A DNA stretch of 64,000 nt from Mycobacterium shimoidei (GCA_002101905.1 LQPU01000028.1:1-64000), one strand, 5' to 3'; counted from the first letter of the stretch, positions 49,493-61,308 are shown. Made by a program: numbers and translations. The notes: a model not told the origin generated them from the letters alone.

Positions 49493-50277
49493 GACTTGTC
49501 CTTGCGCACAACGGGATTGCTCAACGTTCCGATCCCCTCGATCATCACACTGACGGTGTCGCCGTCTTCGATCGGCCCGACCCCTTCCGGTGTGCCGGTC
49601 AGGATGAGATCGCCCGGCAAGAGTGTCATCACGCTCGAGATCCACTCTACGATCGCGCCGACGTCGTGAATCATCATCGAAGTGCGGCTGCGCTGCTTGA
49701 TCTGGCCGTTGACCTCGGTGCACAACTCGACGTCGGACGGGTCGAGGTCAGTGACGATCCATGGTCCCACCGGGCAGAAGGTGTCGTGCCCTTTGGCCCG
49801 TGTCCACTGCCCGTCGGCTTGCTGCTGATCGCGGGCTGTCACATCGTTGGCAATGGTGTACCCGAGGATGTTGTCGGCGGCCTGTTCGGCAGCAATGTCT
49901 TTGCAGGGCCGGCTGATCACCGCAGCCAGCTCGCCCTCGAAGTGAACCGGTGATGCGTTGGCGGGTAAGCGGATCGGAACATTCGGTCCGATAATCGCGG
50001 TGTTGGGTTTGAGGAAGATCACCGGATCGGGCGCGGCGGCTCCCCCCATTTCCGCGATATGTGCGGCGTAATTCTTTCCGACGCAGACCACCTTGCTGGC
50101 CAGCATGGGCGCCAGCAGCCGCACATCGGCCAGTTGCCAGGAGCGGCCGGTGAACGTCGGTGTGCCGAATGGGTGTTCGGCGATTTCTCGGGCAGTCATC
50201 CCGCCGGGGTCGTTCGGGTCGCCGTCGATGCTGACGAAGGCGACGCCGTCCGGGCTCGCGATTCGGCCTAGGCGCAT
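49489..50277 (-). CDS. Fumarylacetoacetate hydrolase family protein
   Basis: A 262-residue FAH-superfamily enzyme (Rv2993c-like). [14 protein letters not shown] near 66, [16 protein letters not shown] near 111 with the metal-binding Glu residues, and [20 protein letters not shown] near 146-165 are the superfamily core; [15 protein letters not shown] lies near 229. Relatives are annotated 2-hydroxyhepta-2,4-diene-1,7-dioate isomerase, oxaloacetate decarboxylase or acylpyruvase; the substrate is not decidable here. It is coupled to gltX by a 4-bp overlap. A 54-bp repeat pair lies upstream. Confidence 0.9.
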   Translation of the reverse strand: MRLGRIASPDGVAFVSIDGDPNDPGGMTAREIAEHPFGTPTFTGRSWQLADVRLLAPMLASKVVCVGKNYAAHIAEMGGAAAPDPVIFLKPNTAIIGPNVPIRLPANASPVHFEGELAAVISRPCKDIAAEQAADNILGYTIANDVTARDQQQADGQWTRAKGHDTFCPVGPWIVTDLDPSDVELCTEVNGQIKQRSRTSMMIHDVGAIVEWISSVMTLLPGDLILTGTPEGVGPIEDGDTVSVMIEGIGTLSNPVVRKDKS

Positions 50278-50294
50278 TCGTGGAAGCTTAGTGA

Positions 50295-50392
50295 CGGTCG
50301 TAAGCGCGGCGAAGCCGGGCGCAACGGGCCGGCACGAAAAGGCAGAGCCGGTCGTAAGCGCGGCGAAGCCGGGCGCAACGGGCCGGCACGAG
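50295..50392. repeat. Two copies of the 54-bp dispersed repeat, variant form
   Basis: Units beginning CGGTCGTAAGCGCGGCGAAG and continuing CCGGGCGCAACGGGCCGGCA start at 50295 and 50349, a 54-bp period. The core AAGCGCGGCGAAGCCGGGCG then CARCGGG is shared with 17041-17148. It occupies the gap between the FAH gene start and the TetR gene stop. Confidence 0.8.
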
Positions 50393-50395
50393 TAT

Positions 50396-51019
50396 TTAGT
50401 GATTGGAGTCGCGGCGACCGCCGGTGACCATCGTGACCAAGAAGTCCTCCAGGTGCTCGCGCCCGACGTCGAGTTCGTCGCGCAGCCACAGCGTCACCAG
50501 ATCGAAGCCACCGGCGACCAAGGTGAACGCCGCCAGGTCGATGTCGGGGTCGAGCGAGTCCTGCTCGCTCAGCAGTGCGCGACCCTGATCGGCCATGACC
50601 TTCGCCAGCATCCTGATCAGGTCGAGGCGACGCGCCCGCAAACCATCGGTCGCCTGCGATTGGATCAGCAGCCGCCCGCGGCGGGGATCGTCGGCCAGAA
50701 AATCCAGCCCGCTGCCGATCGCGGCCCGGGCGCGCAGCACCGGGTCGGGTGGGGTCGCTTCGATCGCGGGCAGCAGCTTGTCGAATGCGCGGCCGATCTG
50801 GTCGTCGAGCATGGCCAGCACCAGCTCGTCGACGTTGCGGTAGCTCTCGTAGAAATACCGGTCGTTGAGCCGCGCCCGGGAGCAGACCCCCCGCACGGTC
50901 AGGGCACCGACGCCGACGTCGGCGACCAGATCCAGTGCGGCGTCGAGGAGCACGGCCTGCCGCCGGGACCGCCGTTCGCTTTGGGTGGCACCGCCGTAGG
51001 TGCGTGCCGTGCCCGCCAT
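50396..51019 (-). CDS. TetR family transcriptional regulator
   Basis: A 207-residue TetR protein. The HTH region is AALDLVADVGVGALTVRGVC then LNDRYFYESYRNVDELV (about residues 26-65), followed by a divergent ligand-binding domain. The ATG at 51019 (AGTARTYGG follows) is chosen over the longer open frame to 51505, which is antisense to the oxygenase gene. It is divergent from an MpaB-family oxygenase with a 20-bp palindrome between them, so it probably represses that gene and itself. Confidence 0.9.
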   Translation of the reverse strand: MAGTARTYGGATQSERRSRRQAVLLDAALDLVADVGVGALTVRGVCSRARLNDRYFYESYRNVDELVLAMLDDQIGRAFDKLLPAIEATPPDPVLRARAAIGSGLDFLADDPRRGRLLIQSQATDGLRARRLDLIRMLAKVMADQGRALLSEQDSLDPDIDLAAFTLVAGGFDLVTLWLRDELDVGREHLEDFLVTMVTGGRRDSNH

Positions 51020-51055
51020 GGTGTCGATTGTGGCACCCTTGACCCCCAGGAGTGT

Positions 51056-51075
51056 CTGGTGAACACTGTCACCAG
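51056..51075. promoter_or_regulatory. TetR operator candidate, 20-bp palindrome
   Basis: CTGGTGA-ACACTG-TCACCAG is a perfect 7-bp inverted repeat in the 88-bp gap between the TetR start (51019) and the oxygenase start (51108). It is 33 bp before the oxygenase start and 37 bp before the TetR start, so it could cover both promoters. The assignment rests on position and symmetry. Confidence 0.75.
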
Positions 51076-51107
51076 ATTTTCGATCTGCCGATGTGGGAGG
51101 CCCGCTG

Positions 51108-52319
51108 GTGAACCCTCGCAATGAAAAATTGCCGGATCCGCCGTTCCTGTCCGGGTTTCCGATGAACGTGTTCATGCGTTTGTTGGCGCCCGGGGACGTG
51201 CGCGCCACCGTCGCGCAACGAGAGTCGTTCCGCCGCTTCGCCAACATGGGTGACCCGCTCGCCGACGCCGTTGTGGCGATGATGCAGCGATTGCCCACCG
51301 GCGAGGGGCGGCGCATGTTCGAAACAGCTGTCGACCAGGGCATCGATGCGGTCGAGGACCCACCCGAGGAGTTGGTGGCATTCTTCGCCCAGGTCGACGA
51401 CCGTCCGTATTGGCTGGACCAGGCCAAACTCGACCTCGCGGTACGGGTGACGATGCGCACCGGGCTGTGGGGCATCGCGCTGGCGCTGCCCGGCCTGGCG
51501 CTCACTGGTGGCTACCTGGCGTCCAAAGCCGACAAACCACTGGTCGGCACCGGCGATCTGCGCCGGATGGCGCCGCGCCGGCTCAACGAGACGGCGACTT
51601 GGTTCATCGACGTGACCTCCCCCGGCGGCCTGGACCGGTTCGCTCCCGGGTTCACCGGCACGTTGCGAGTGCGCTTGATGCACGCAATGGTGCGTGCCGC
51701 CATGGCCCGCCGCGACGACTGGGACTTTGCCGCCTGGGATCACCCCGTCAACCAGGTGCAGCTTGCCGGCACGCTGATGCTGTTCTCGCTCGCGAACCTG
51801 GCCGGGTGTCAGGCCATGGGTGTCAAGTTCTCCCGGCGCGAACGCGACGCTGTCTTTCACTTCTGGCGCTACGTCGGGCTGCTGATGGGCGTTCACCCCG
51901 AACTGATCCCGGCAACCGAAGACGACACCTGGCGATTGTTCTGGCTGGAAGCCGACACCGAGTTCCTGCCCGATCAGGACTCCTACCGGTTGGCCCAGGC
52001 GCTGCACTCCGGTCCGCCCGACGAAGATCCGCTCACGGCATTGGCCCGGACCTACTTATCGTCCTACAGCCGGCTGGTACTGGGGCGCTCGCATGCCGAC
52101 CAACTCGGCTTGCCGGACAACAAGCCGCTGCAGGCGGCGGTGCTGGCCACTTCGGCGATCAACCGGATGTTCGAGCTTCGCCGGTTTATCCCGGGCGCCA
52201 CCCGGCTCAGCGAGGAGCTCGGGCAATGGTCGCGGCGGCGTTTCGTGGAGCGCGGATTTGCCGCCACCGGCGGTGACCGCACTTATCGTCGTCACGACGC
52301 GTTGGCCGTCGCTGGCTGA
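51108..52319 (+). CDS. MpaB-family (DUF2236) oxygenase
   Basis: A 403-residue protein of the DUF2236 family that includes ER-bound MpaB oxygenase and latex-clearing protein Lcp. The start GTG at 51108 has GGGAGG 7 bp upstream; the frame extends to the GTG at 51093. Candidate haem-ligand region RVRLMHAMVRAAMARRDDWD lies near residues 187-206, and HPVNQVQLAGTLMLFSLANL near 211-230. The substrate is unknown; mycobacteria carry many such genes, some next to TetR regulators as here. Confidence 0.85.
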   Translation: MNPRNEKLPDPPFLSGFPMNVFMRLLAPGDVRATVAQRESFRRFANMGDPLADAVVAMMQRLPTGEGRRMFETAVDQGIDAVEDPPEELVAFFAQVDDRPYWLDQAKLDLAVRVTMRTGLWGIALALPGLALTGGYLASKADKPLVGTGDLRRMAPRRLNETATWFIDVTSPGGLDRFAPGFTGTLRVRLMHAMVRAAMARRDDWDFAAWDHPVNQVQLAGTLMLFSLANLAGCQAMGVKFSRRERDAVFHFWRYVGLLMGVHPELIPATEDDTWRLFWLEADTEFLPDQDSYRLAQALHSGPPDEDPLTALARTYLSSYSRLVLGRSHADQLGLPDNKPLQAAVLATSAINRMFELRRFIPGATRLSEELGQWSRRRFVERGFAATGGDRTYRRHDALAVAG

Positions 52320-52444
52320 CGCTGGAATATAAAGGTGTGCCGGTAGCCACACTCAGCGCGACGCGCCGCTGGTAGCGGTACACGCGCAACCGCGCATAGT
52401 CTCATCAGCACCGTCGCCGGATTCGGTGTGGGACCATAGTTCGA

Positions 52445-53782
52445 ATGGCGCCGGAGTCGCTCGGTACTGGAGTTCGCTGGTCGATGGTCGCCATCTCGCT
52501 GGCCGTGACCGCGAGTGCCTTCATTTTCATCAACGGCGTCGCATTCCTGATTCCCGCGCTGGAAGCCGAGCGCGGCACCGCGCTTGCCGAGGCCGGCTTG
52601 TTGGCAGCCATGCCGAGCTTCGGAATGGTGGTCACGCTAATCGCCTGGGGCGCATTGCTGGACCGGGTGGGCGAACGAGTCGTGCTCACGGTGGGCTCGG
52701 CGCTGACGGCGGCCGCGGCCTACGCCGCAACGACGGTGCATTCCCTGATTGCCATCGGGGCTCTTCTCTTCGTCGGTGGTATGGCCGCAGCCAGTTGCAA
52801 CACCGCCGGTGGCCGGCTGGTGTCCGGCTGGTTTCCGCCGCATCATCGCGGCCTGGCGATGGGGATTCGGCAAACCGCACAGCCGCTGGGAATTGCCATG
52901 GGCGCCATGGTAATTCCCGAACTCGCCGAACGCGGTCCAGTGGCAGGTCTGATGTTTCCCGCATTGATGTGCACGGTCTCAGCGGTGGCCAGTGCAATCG
53001 GCGTGATCGATCCGCCGCGCAAGCCGCGCGCTTCGGCGACCAAGCAGGAGCTGGCCAATCCGTATCGCGGTCCGAAAGTGTTGCGGCGCATTCACATCAC
53101 GTCGTCGCTGCTGATGATGCCGCAGACGGTGACGGTGACCTTCATGCTGGTCTGGTTGATCGACGACCACAACTGGTCGACCAAGTCGGCCGGCGCACTG
53201 GTCACTGTTTCGCAATTGATCGGCGCCGCGGGGCGGGTCCTGGCCGGACGATGGTCGGATCGAGTCGGCTCGCGGATGCGGCCGCTGCGGACCATCGCCG
53301 TAGCCGCAGCGCTGGCGATGTTCCTGCTGGGCGTCATCGACCGCGTGGGTTGGCGACTCGAGGTGGCAGTCATGGTCGCCGCGTCGGTAATCGCGGTGCT
53401 GGACAACGGGTTGGAGTCGACCGCGATCACCGAATACGCCGGGCCGTATTGGAGCGGGCGCGCGCTGGGCATCCAGAACACCACGCAACGACTTACCGCC
53501 GCGGCCGGGCCGCCCCTGTTCGGCGCCCTGATCACCGCGGCCGGTTATCCCACCGCATGGCTGGTATGCGGGTTGTTCCCGCTCGCGGCGATCCCGTTCG
53601 TCCCGACGCGCGTACTGCCGCCGGGCCTGGAGCCTAGAGCGCGGCCGCAATCCGTTCGCCGACTTCAGTGGTGGCAAGCGGTTCGGGCGGGCGGTTGGCC
53701 AGATGCGACTCCACCGCCCGGTCCACCCGAGCAGCGGCAGCATCCTCACCCAGGTGGGACAGCAACAGCGCCACCGACATGA
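52445..53782 (+). CDS. Major facilitator superfamily transporter
   Basis: A 445-residue MFS permease with 12 predicted spans (Rv2994-like). [20 protein letters not shown] near 71-90 and [17 protein letters not shown] near 272 match the loop 2-3 and 8-9 motifs; [19 protein letters not shown] is near 132. The transport core ends near residue 395. The final 47 residues, from about [10 protein letters not shown], are translated from the strand opposite leuB and look like read-through: the frame overlaps leuB tail to tail by 149 bp. The substrate is unknown. Confidence 0.87.
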   Translation: MAPESLGTGVRWSMVAISLAVTASAFIFINGVAFLIPALEAERGTALAEAGLLAAMPSFGMVVTLIAWGALLDRVGERVVLTVGSALTAAAAYAATTVHSLIAIGALLFVGGMAAASCNTAGGRLVSGWFPPHHRGLAMGIRQTAQPLGIAMGAMVIPELAERGPVAGLMFPALMCTVSAVASAIGVIDPPRKPRASATKQELANPYRGPKVLRRIHITSSLLMMPQTVTVTFMLVWLIDDHNWSTKSAGALVTVSQLIGAAGRVLAGRWSDRVGSRMRPLRTIAVAAALAMFLLGVIDRVGWRLEVAVMVAASVIAVLDNGLESTAITEYAGPYWSGRALGIQNTTQRLTAAAGPPLFGALITAAGYPTAWLVCGLFPLAAIPFVPTRVLPPGLEPRARPQSVRRLQWWQAVRAGGWPDATPPPGPPEQRQHPHPGGTATAPPT

Positions 53783-54644
53783 TCGCTGCGGTCGGATCGG
53801 CGATCCCCTGACCGGCGATGTCCGGTGCGCTTCCGTGCACCGGCTCGAACATCGACGGATTTGTCCGAGTGGCGTCGATGTTGCCGCTGGCGGCCAACCC
53901 GATTCCGCCGCATACCGCAGCGGCCAGGTCAGTGATGATGTCCCCAAACAAGTTGTCGGTGACGATCACGTCGAAGCGGCCCGGATCGGTGACCAGATGG
54001 ATGGTCGCGGCGTCGACGTGCTGATACGAAACTTCGACATCGGGATACTTCTCGCCGACGTCTTGAACGGTACGCGACCACAGCTCTCCGGCGAAGGTGA
54101 GGACATTGGTCTTGTGCACCAGGGTCAGCCGCTTGCGCCGCTGCTGAGCGCAGTCGAATGCGTACTGGACGACTCGACGCACACCGAAGGCGGTGTTGAT
54201 GCTGACCTCAGTGGCCACCTCCTGGGCAGTACCCACCCGGATCGCGCCGCCAGTGCCGGTGTAGGGCCCTTCGGTACCTTCACGGACGACGACGAAATCG
54301 ATCTGCGGATTCGCGGCGAGCGGGCTTCTTACCCCCGGATACCGTCGCGCCGGCCGCAGGTTGATGTGGTGATCCAGGGCAAAACGCAAGCGCAGCAGCA
54401 GACCACGCTCGAGCACCCCGCTGGGCACCGACGGATCACCGATGGCGCCGAGCAGGATTGCATCGTGCGCGCGAAGCTCGTCGAGCACCGAGTCGGGCAG
54501 TACCTCGCCGGTGGCGTGAAAGCGTCGGGCTCCCAAGTCGTAGTCGGTCTTCTCCACGCCGGGCAGCACCGCGTCGAGCACGCGGACCGCTTCGGCCACC
54601 ACCTCGGGCCCGATCCCGTCGCCGCCAATGACCGCCAGTTTCAC
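53634..54644 (-). CDS. leuB: 3-isopropylmalate dehydrogenase
   Basis: A 336-residue NAD-dependent dehydrogenase in leucine synthesis. [20 protein letters not shown] is near 4-23, [16 protein letters not shown] near 180, [20 protein letters not shown] near 228, and [20 protein letters not shown] near 268. The GTG start overlaps serA's stop (GTGA). The 3' end is overlapped by the opposing MFS reading frame. Confidence 0.96.
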   Translation of the reverse strand: MKLAVIGGDGIGPEVVAEAVRVLDAVLPGVEKTDYDLGARRFHATGEVLPDSVLDELRAHDAILLGAIGDPSVPSGVLERGLLLRLRFALDHHINLRPARRYPGVRSPLAANPQIDFVVVREGTEGPYTGTGGAIRVGTAQEVATEVSINTAFGVRRVVQYAFDCAQQRRKRLTLVHKTNVLTFAGELWSRTVQDVGEKYPDVEVSYQHVDAATIHLVTDPGRFDVIVTDNLFGDIITDLAAAVCGGIGLAASGNIDATRTNPSMFEPVHGSAPDIAGQGIADPTAAIMSVALLLSHLGEDAAAARVDRAVESHLANRPPEPLATTEVGERIAAAL

Positions 54645-56227
54645 GAGAGGTCAACCACTTCCAGCTTGTTCGCGTCGACGGCGACGGCGATCGCCGAGCG
54701 CACGTCTTCAGGCACGTCGCGGTCCAGGCGCAACAGGATCGTCGCGCTGGGGCCTTCGGCATCCTCGGACAGCTGTGCGGCCTGGATGTTCACTTCCGCC
54801 GCGCCGAGCAAGGTGCCGATCTTGCCCAGCGCTCCGGGCCGGTCGACGTAGTTGATCACCAAGTTGATCCCCTGCGCACGCAAATCGAAGTTGCGCCCGT
54901 TGATTTGCACGATCTTCTCGACCTGTTGCGGCCCGGACAACGTGCCGGCCACGTTGACAACCGAGCCATCGGAGGCGACTGCGCGGACGTCGACCATACT
55001 GCGGTGGTTGGGACTTTCGGTGGCCGTGCTGATTTCGGCTACAACTCCGCGCTCCTCGGCGATCGCCGGGGCGTTGACGAACGTCACCGGATCCTCGATC
55101 ACCGCCGAGAACAAGCCGCGCAGAGCTGAAAGCCGCAGCACTCCAACATCTTCGGCGGCCAGCTCACCGCGCACTTGCACCAACAGCGAGGTGGGCAGCT
55201 CGTCGGAGAGTGCGCCGGCCAGCAAGCCGAGCTTGCGCACGAGATCCAGCCAGGGCGCCACTTCTTCGTTGACCACTCCGGCGCCGACATTGACCGCGTC
55301 GGGGACGAACTCTCCTGCCAGTGCCAGCTTCACGCTTTCCGCGACATCGGTACCCGCCCGATCTTGCGCCTCAGCGGTCGACGCCCCAAGGTGCGGGGTC
55401 ACCACCACTTGCGGAAGGTCGAACAGCGGGCTGTCGGTGCACGGCTCGGTGGCGAACACGTCGATGCCCGCGGCGCGCACGTGCCCACTGGACACGGCTT
55501 GGGCCAGCGCCGCCTCGTCGACAAGTCCGCCCCGCGCGGCGTTGACGATGATGACCCCGGGCTTGGTCTTGGCCAGCGCCTCTTTGTCGATCAGGCCGGC
55601 GGTTTCGGGCGTCTTGGGCAGGTGCACCGAGATGAAGTCGGAGCGTGCCAGCAGTTCGTCGAAGGTCAGCAGCTCGATGCCGAGCTGCGCGGCCCGCGCG
55701 GGCGACACGTAGGGGTCGTACGCGACGATGTGGGCGCCGAAGGCGGCCAGCCGCTGGGCGACCAGCTGCCCGATACGGCCCAGGCCCACCACGCCGACGG
55801 TCTTGCCGAAGATCTCGGTGCCCGAGAACGACGAACGCTTCCATTGGCGCTCACGCAGCGATGCGTCGGCCGCGGTGATCTGTCGGGCGGCGGCCAGCAG
55901 CAGCGCCAGCGCGTGCTCGGCCGCGCTGTGGATGTTCGACGTCGGGGCGTTGACCACCAGCACGCCACGGGCCGTGGCGGCCTCGACGTCGACGTTGTCC
56001 AGCCCAACGCCGGCGCGCGCGACGATCTTGAGCTTGGGCGCCGCGGCCAGCACCTCAGCGTCCACGGTGGTGGCCGAGCGCACCAGCAGCGCGTCGGCGT
56101 CGGGCACCGCGGCCAGCAGCTTCGACCGGTCCGGGCCGTCCACCCAGCGGACTTCTACCTGGTCACCCAGGGCCTCGACGGTCGATTCGGCAAGTTTGTC
56201 AGCGATCAAGACAACAGGCAGGCTCAC
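54641..56227 (-). CDS. serA: D-3-phosphoglycerate dehydrogenase
   Basis: A 528-residue SerA, the first enzyme of serine synthesis. The NAD-binding [20 protein letters not shown] is near 145, the catalytic HLGAST near 280, an intervening (ASB) domain lies at about 315-450, and a C-terminal ACT domain ([20 protein letters not shown]) near 457 binds serine. This long form is the M. tuberculosis type. It is coupled to leuB by a 4-bp overlap. A long inverted repeat lies upstream. Confidence 0.96.
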   Translation of the reverse strand: MSLPVVLIADKLAESTVEALGDQVEVRWVDGPDRSKLLAAVPDADALLVRSATTVDAEVLAAAPKLKIVARAGVGLDNVDVEAATARGVLVVNAPTSNIHSAAEHALALLLAAARQITAADASLRERQWKRSSFSGTEIFGKTVGVVGLGRIGQLVAQRLAAFGAHIVAYDPYVSPARAAQLGIELLTFDELLARSDFISVHLPKTPETAGLIDKEALAKTKPGVIIVNAARGGLVDEAALAQAVSSGHVRAAGIDVFATEPCTDSPLFDLPQVVVTPHLGASTAEAQDRAGTDVAESVKLALAGEFVPDAVNVGAGVVNEEVAPWLDLVRKLGLLAGALSDELPTSLLVQVRGELAAEDVGVLRLSALRGLFSAVIEDPVTFVNAPAIAEERGVVAEISTATESPNHRSMVDVRAVASDGSVVNVAGTLSGPQQVEKIVQINGRNFDLRAQGINLVINYVDRPGALGKIGTLLGAAEVNIQAAQLSEDAEGPSATILLRLDRDVPEDVRSAIAVAVDANKLEVVDLS

Positions 56228-56259
56228 GCGGGTCAGCCTAGCCGGGCGGAAAACTACGC

Positions 56260-56316
56260 CGAGATCGACGTTAGCGTGCGGCGCAGTCGGCCTTTTCCGC
56301 GCTGATGTCGATCTCG
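56260..56316. repeat. Imperfect inverted repeat between serA and FAD oxidoreductase
   Basis: Arms CGAGATCGACGTTAGCG (56260-56276) and CGCTGATGTCGATCTCG (56300-56316) match at 15 of 17 positions; the outer 10 are perfect. The inner part is GC-rich with CGG/CCG pairing around GCCTTTTCC. It lies in the divergent 127-bp gap. Such long palindromes between mycobacterial genes are either REP-like elements or regulator sites; the size favours the former. Confidence 0.6.
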
Positions 56317-56354
56317 ACGAAACGGGGCGACCGCAGGGTCCCTACCATCACGGG

Positions 56355-57785
56355 ATGGACGTCACCGTCGTCGGCAGCGGACCCAACGGACTGACCGCCG
56401 CCGTCATCTGCGCCCGTGCGGGGCTCTCCGTGCAAGTGATCGAAGCCCAGTCGACCTTCGGCGGCGGTTCGCGAACCATGGCCGACCCGGAGTTTCCCGG
56501 GGTGTCGCACGACATCTGTTCGGCGGTGCATCCGCTGGCGCTGGCGTCGCCGTTCATGGCGCAGTTCGACCTGTCTGCGCGCGGCGTGAAACTGATGGTG
56601 CCAGAGCTGGCCTACGCCAACCCGTTGCCGGACCGTCCAGCGGCGATCGCCTATCACGATCTCGAGCGGACCTGTGACGGCTTGGAACACGGCGCATCGT
56701 GGCGACGCCTGCTGGGCCCGTTGGTCGAGAATTCAGATGCGGTGGTCGGATTGCTGCTCGGCGACAAACGCTCCGTGCCGACGGCCGTGCTACCCGCCCT
56801 CCGTTTGGGGATGCGGATGCTTGCACAGGCCACCCCCGCCTGGCGGTCGCTGGCCGGTGAGGACGCCCGGGCCCTGTTCAGCGGCGTTGCCGCTCACACG
56901 ATTTCGCGTATGCCCTCTCTGGTGTCAGCGGCCGCCGGATTGATGCTCGCGACGCTGGCCCACTCGGTGGGCTGGCCCATTCCAGTAGGTGGCAGCCAGG
57001 CGATCGCCGATGCATTGATCGCCGATCTGCGTTCACACGGCGGCGAACTGACCTGCGGTGTCGAGATCACCGAGCCACCGGGCGGTGTCGTGCTCTACGA
57101 CACCGCACCCACCGCGCTGTTGGGAATTTTCGGGGACGCGCTGCCGCCTGGTTACGCGAAAGCGTTGCGCCGATACCGATTCGGGCCTGGCGTAGCCAAG
57201 GTCGACTTCGTGCTCAGCGACGACATTCCCTGGACAGATGAGCGGCTGGCGCAGGTGCCGACCTTTCACCTCGGCGGCACCCGGGCGCAGATGGCGCAGG
57301 CCGAAGCGGAGGTGGCCGCGGGCCGGCACGCCGAGTGGCCGATGGTGCTGGCCGCCACCCCCTACGTCTGCGACCCGGATCGGATCGATGCCGACGGCCA
57401 CCGTCCGTTGTGGACCTACGCGCACGTGCCTTCGGGCTCGACAGTGGACCAAACTGAGGCTGTCACAGCGATTTTCGAGCGGTTCGCGCCGGGCTTCCGC
57501 GACATTGTGGTGGCGGTTCGCAGCGTGCCTGCGGCGCGGCTGGCCGACCACAATGCGAACTACGTCGGCGGCGACATCGGGGTAGGCGGCAACTCCGCGC
57601 GGCGGGCCATCCTCGGCCCGACGCCACGGCTCAACCCTTGGACGACGCCGATTCCCAAGACATACCTGTGCTCGGCGGCGACCCCACCTGGCGGCGGCGT
57701 GCACGGCATGTGCGGCTACTACGCGGCACGAACGGTGCTCAAGCGTGAGTTCGGTATCCGCGAGCTGCCTGCGATGACGCCCTGA
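56355..57785 (+). CDS. FAD-dependent oxidoreductase, phytoene-desaturase-like
   Basis: A 476-residue Rossmann-fold flavoprotein (Rv2997-like). VTVVGSGPNGLTAAVICARA with the GxGxxG dinucleotide motif is at 3-22, and EAQSTFGGGSRT follows near 32. The C-terminal YLCSAATPPGGGVHGMCGYY near 436-455 is the FAD-contact end of the phytoene desaturase/carotenoid oxidoreductase group. The substrate is unknown. The lppY-Rv3000 genes that I recall after Rv2997 in H37Rv are absent; ilvC follows convergently, 36 bp away. Confidence 0.88.
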   Translation: MDVTVVGSGPNGLTAAVICARAGLSVQVIEAQSTFGGGSRTMADPEFPGVSHDICSAVHPLALASPFMAQFDLSARGVKLMVPELAYANPLPDRPAAIAYHDLERTCDGLEHGASWRRLLGPLVENSDAVVGLLLGDKRSVPTAVLPALRLGMRMLAQATPAWRSLAGEDARALFSGVAAHTISRMPSLVSAAAGLMLATLAHSVGWPIPVGGSQAIADALIADLRSHGGELTCGVEITEPPGGVVLYDTAPTALLGIFGDALPPGYAKALRRYRFGPGVAKVDFVLSDDIPWTDERLAQVPTFHLGGTRAQMAQAEAEVAAGRHAEWPMVLAATPYVCDPDRIDADGHRPLWTYAHVPSGSTVDQTEAVTAIFERFAPGFRDIVVAVRSVPAARLADHNANYVGGDIGVGGNSARRAILGPTPRLNPWTTPIPKTYLCSAATPPGGGVHGMCGYYAARTVLKREFGIRELPAMTP

Positions 57786-57821
57786 CGAAACTGTCGGTAG
57801 GTGGCGACCGCCGAGGAGGGG

Positions 57822-58910
<1,089 letters not shown>

Positions 58911-59429
58911 TTATTTGGCGGTGCCGATGCCACGCGGACCGCGGGACAATGACACCACTCCGGATTGGACAATTTCGCGCACACCGAACGGCTCCAGCAC
59001 GCGCAGCAGCGCGTCGAGCTTTCCCGGCGCGCCGGTCGCCTCGATGGTCAACGACTCTGGGGAGACGTCAACTACCTTGGCGCGAAACAGGTTCACCGCT
59101 TCGATGACTTGACTTCGAGTACCGGCATCGGCGCGAACTTTGATCAGCGCCAATTCCCGGGCCACCGCGTTGTCGTCGTCCTGCTCGACGATCTTGATGA
59201 CGTTGATCAGCTTGTTGAGCTGCTTGGTGATCTGCTCGAGCACCGTGTCCTCGGCGGTCACGACGATCGTCATCCGGGACATGTCTTTTTGTTCGGTGGC
59301 GCCCACCGCCAGCGACTCGATGTTGAAGCCTCGCCGGGAAAACAGCGCCGCGACCCGCGCCAGCACACCGGGCTTGTCTTCGACGAGCACCGAAAGTGTA
59401 TGAGTCTTCACCGGTTCCGCGGAGCTCAT
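58911..59429 (-). CDS. ilvN: Acetolactate synthase small subunit
   Basis: A 172-residue regulatory subunit with an N-terminal ACT domain (HTLSVLVEDKPGVLARVAAL near 11-30) that binds valine for feedback inhibition, and a C-terminal ALS_ss domain. The ATG overlaps ilvB's TGA by one base. In mycobacteria it is also called ilvH or ilvN. Confidence 0.96.
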   Translation of the reverse strand: MSSAEPVKTHTLSVLVEDKPGVLARVAALFSRRGFNIESLAVGATEQKDMSRMTIVVTAEDTVLEQITKQLNKLINVIKIVEQDDDNAVARELALIKVRADAGTRSQVIEAVNLFRAKVVDVSPESLTIEATGAPGKLDALLRVLEPFGVREIVQSGVVSLSRGPRGIGTAK

Positions 59430-61258
59430 CAGGCGTGCCCCTCGTTGCCTTCGTCGTCGAACAGCGGACGAATCCCGCGAGCGGCCTGGATCTCGTCATT
59501 GCTGGTGCCTGCGGCGACCATCGGCCACACCTGCGCGTCGGCGCCCACAATGAAGTCGATCACCACCGGGCGGTCGTTGATCGCCTGCGCCTGCTTGATC
59601 ACGTCCTCCACGTCTTCGGCACGCTCGCAACGCAATCCGACGCAGCCCAACGCCTCGGCCAGCTTGACGAAGTCCGGGATTCGGTGTGAGTGGGTGGCCA
59701 GATCGGTTTGCGAATACCGCTCGGCATAGAACAGCGACTGCCATTGCCGCACCATGCCCAGGTTGCCGTTGTTGATCAGCGCCACCTTGATCGGCGCACC
59801 TTCGATGGCGCAGGTGGCCAGCTCCTGGTTGGTCATCTGGAAGCAACCGTCGCCGTCGACGGCCCACACCTCGGCGTCCGGGCGGGCGATCTTGGCGCCC
59901 ATGGCCGCCGGGATGGCGAAGCCCATGGTTCCCAGGCCACCGGAATTCAGCCAGGTGCGCGGCTTCTCATACTTGATGAACTGCGCGGCCCACATCTGGT
60001 GCTGGCCCACCCCGGCGACATATACCGCGTCGGGTCCGGCCAAGCGGCCCAACGTTTCGATCACGTACTCGGGGCTCAGGCTGCCGTCGCTTTGCGGCCC
60101 ATAGCTCAACGGGTAGGTGGCCTGCACGCCGCGCAGGTACTCCCACCAGTCGTGGAGGTCGAGGCTGACCGCGTCACGGCGCAACGCGGCAATCAAATCG
60201 GTGATGACGGCCTTGACGTCGCCGACGATCGGTACGTCGGCGTTGCGATTCTTGCCGATCTCGGCGGGGTCGATGTCGGCGTGGATGACCTTGGCCTCGG
60301 GCGCGAACGAGTCGAGCTTTCCAGTCACCCGGTCATCGAAGCGGGTGCCCAGCGCGATCAGCAGGTCACTGCGCTGCAGCCCCGCCACCGCGGCCACGGT
60401 GCCGTGCATGCCCGGCATGCCCAGGTGCTGGGGGTGGCTGTCAGGGAAGGCGCCGCGGGCCATCAGCGTGGTGACGACCGGGATACCGGTTAGCTCAGCG
60501 AGGTCGCGCAGCTGCTCCCATGCCTCGCCGCGGATGATCCCGCCGCCGACGTAGAGCACCGGTTTGCGGGACGCGGCGATCAGCTTGGCGGCCGCCCGGA
60601 CCTGCCGATTGTGCGGTTTGGTGTTCGGTTTGTAGCCGGGCAGGTGCATCCGCGGCGGCCAGGCGAACGTGCACTCGCCCTGCAAGATGTCCTTGGGGAT
60701 GTCGACGAGCACCGCACCCGGGCGTCCGGTGGCTGCGATGTGGAAGGCCTCAGCCAGCACCCGGGGAATCTCGTCACCGCTGCGGACCAGGAAATTGTGC
60801 TTGGTGATCGGCATGGTGACACCGGAGATATCGGCTTCCTGGAAGGCGTCGGTGCCGATCAGCGACCTTCCGACCTGCCCCGTGATCGCGACCACGGGCA
60901 CCGAGTCCATCTGCGCGTCCGCCAGGGGCGTCACCAGGTTGGTGGCGCCGGGACCCGAGGTCGCCATGCAAACCCCGACTTTGCCGGTGGCGTGCGCGTA
61001 GCCGCTGGCCGCGTGCCCGGCTCCCTGCTCGTGGCGGACCAGCACGTGGCGCAGCTTCTTCGAGTCGAACAGCGGGTCATACACCGGCAGCACAGCACCG
61101 CCGGGAATCCCGAAGATGACCTCGACGTCGAGTTCCTCCAACGACCGGATCACCGCCTGTGCTCCGGTAAGCCGTTGCGGCGCAACGTGTTTTGATGGGG
61201 TTGCGGCCGCCGGCACGCCGTTGGCGGTGTGCGGCGGTCGCGTGGTGGGTGCGCTCAC
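59429..61258 (-). CDS. ilvB: Acetolactate synthase large subunit
   Basis: A 609-residue ThDP enzyme for the first shared step of valine and isoleucine synthesis. [20 protein letters not shown] near 46, the catalytic Glu in [15 protein letters not shown] near 75, [11 protein letters not shown] near 310 and the ThDP motif [16 protein letters not shown] near 482 are present. The GTG at 61258 follows AGAGGAACCA and matches the family N-terminus SAPTTRPP. A leader with terminator precedes it. Confidence 0.96.
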   Translation of the reverse strand: MSAPTTRPPHTANGVPAAATPSKHVAPQRLTGAQAVIRSLEELDVEVIFGIPGGAVLPVYDPLFDSKKLRHVLVRHEQGAGHAASGYAHATGKVGVCMATSGPGATNLVTPLADAQMDSVPVVAITGQVGRSLIGTDAFQEADISGVTMPITKHNFLVRSGDEIPRVLAEAFHIAATGRPGAVLVDIPKDILQGECTFAWPPRMHLPGYKPNTKPHNRQVRAAAKLIAASRKPVLYVGGGIIRGEAWEQLRDLAELTGIPVVTTLMARGAFPDSHPQHLGMPGMHGTVAAVAGLQRSDLLIALGTRFDDRVTGKLDSFAPEAKVIHADIDPAEIGKNRNADVPIVGDVKAVITDLIAALRRDAVSLDLHDWWEYLRGVQATYPLSYGPQSDGSLSPEYVIETLGRLAGPDAVYVAGVGQHQMWAAQFIKYEKPRTWLNSGGLGTMGFAIPAAMGAKIARPDAEVWAVDGDGCFQMTNQELATCAIEGAPIKVALINNGNLGMVRQWQSLFYAERYSQTDLATHSHRIPDFVKLAEALGCVGLRCERAEDVEDVIKQAQAINDRPVVIDFIVGADAQVWPMVAAGTSNDEIQAARGIRPLFDDEGNEGHA

Positions 61259-61308
61259 TGGTTCCTCTTTGAGTTCTGTTCGGTGGTCTCGAGACGGTGG
61301 CAACAAAA

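Noticed and set aside
55175..56305. A 376-codon plus-strand frame opposite serA
   Set aside because: serA carries all catalytic motifs on the other strand; this frame has none.
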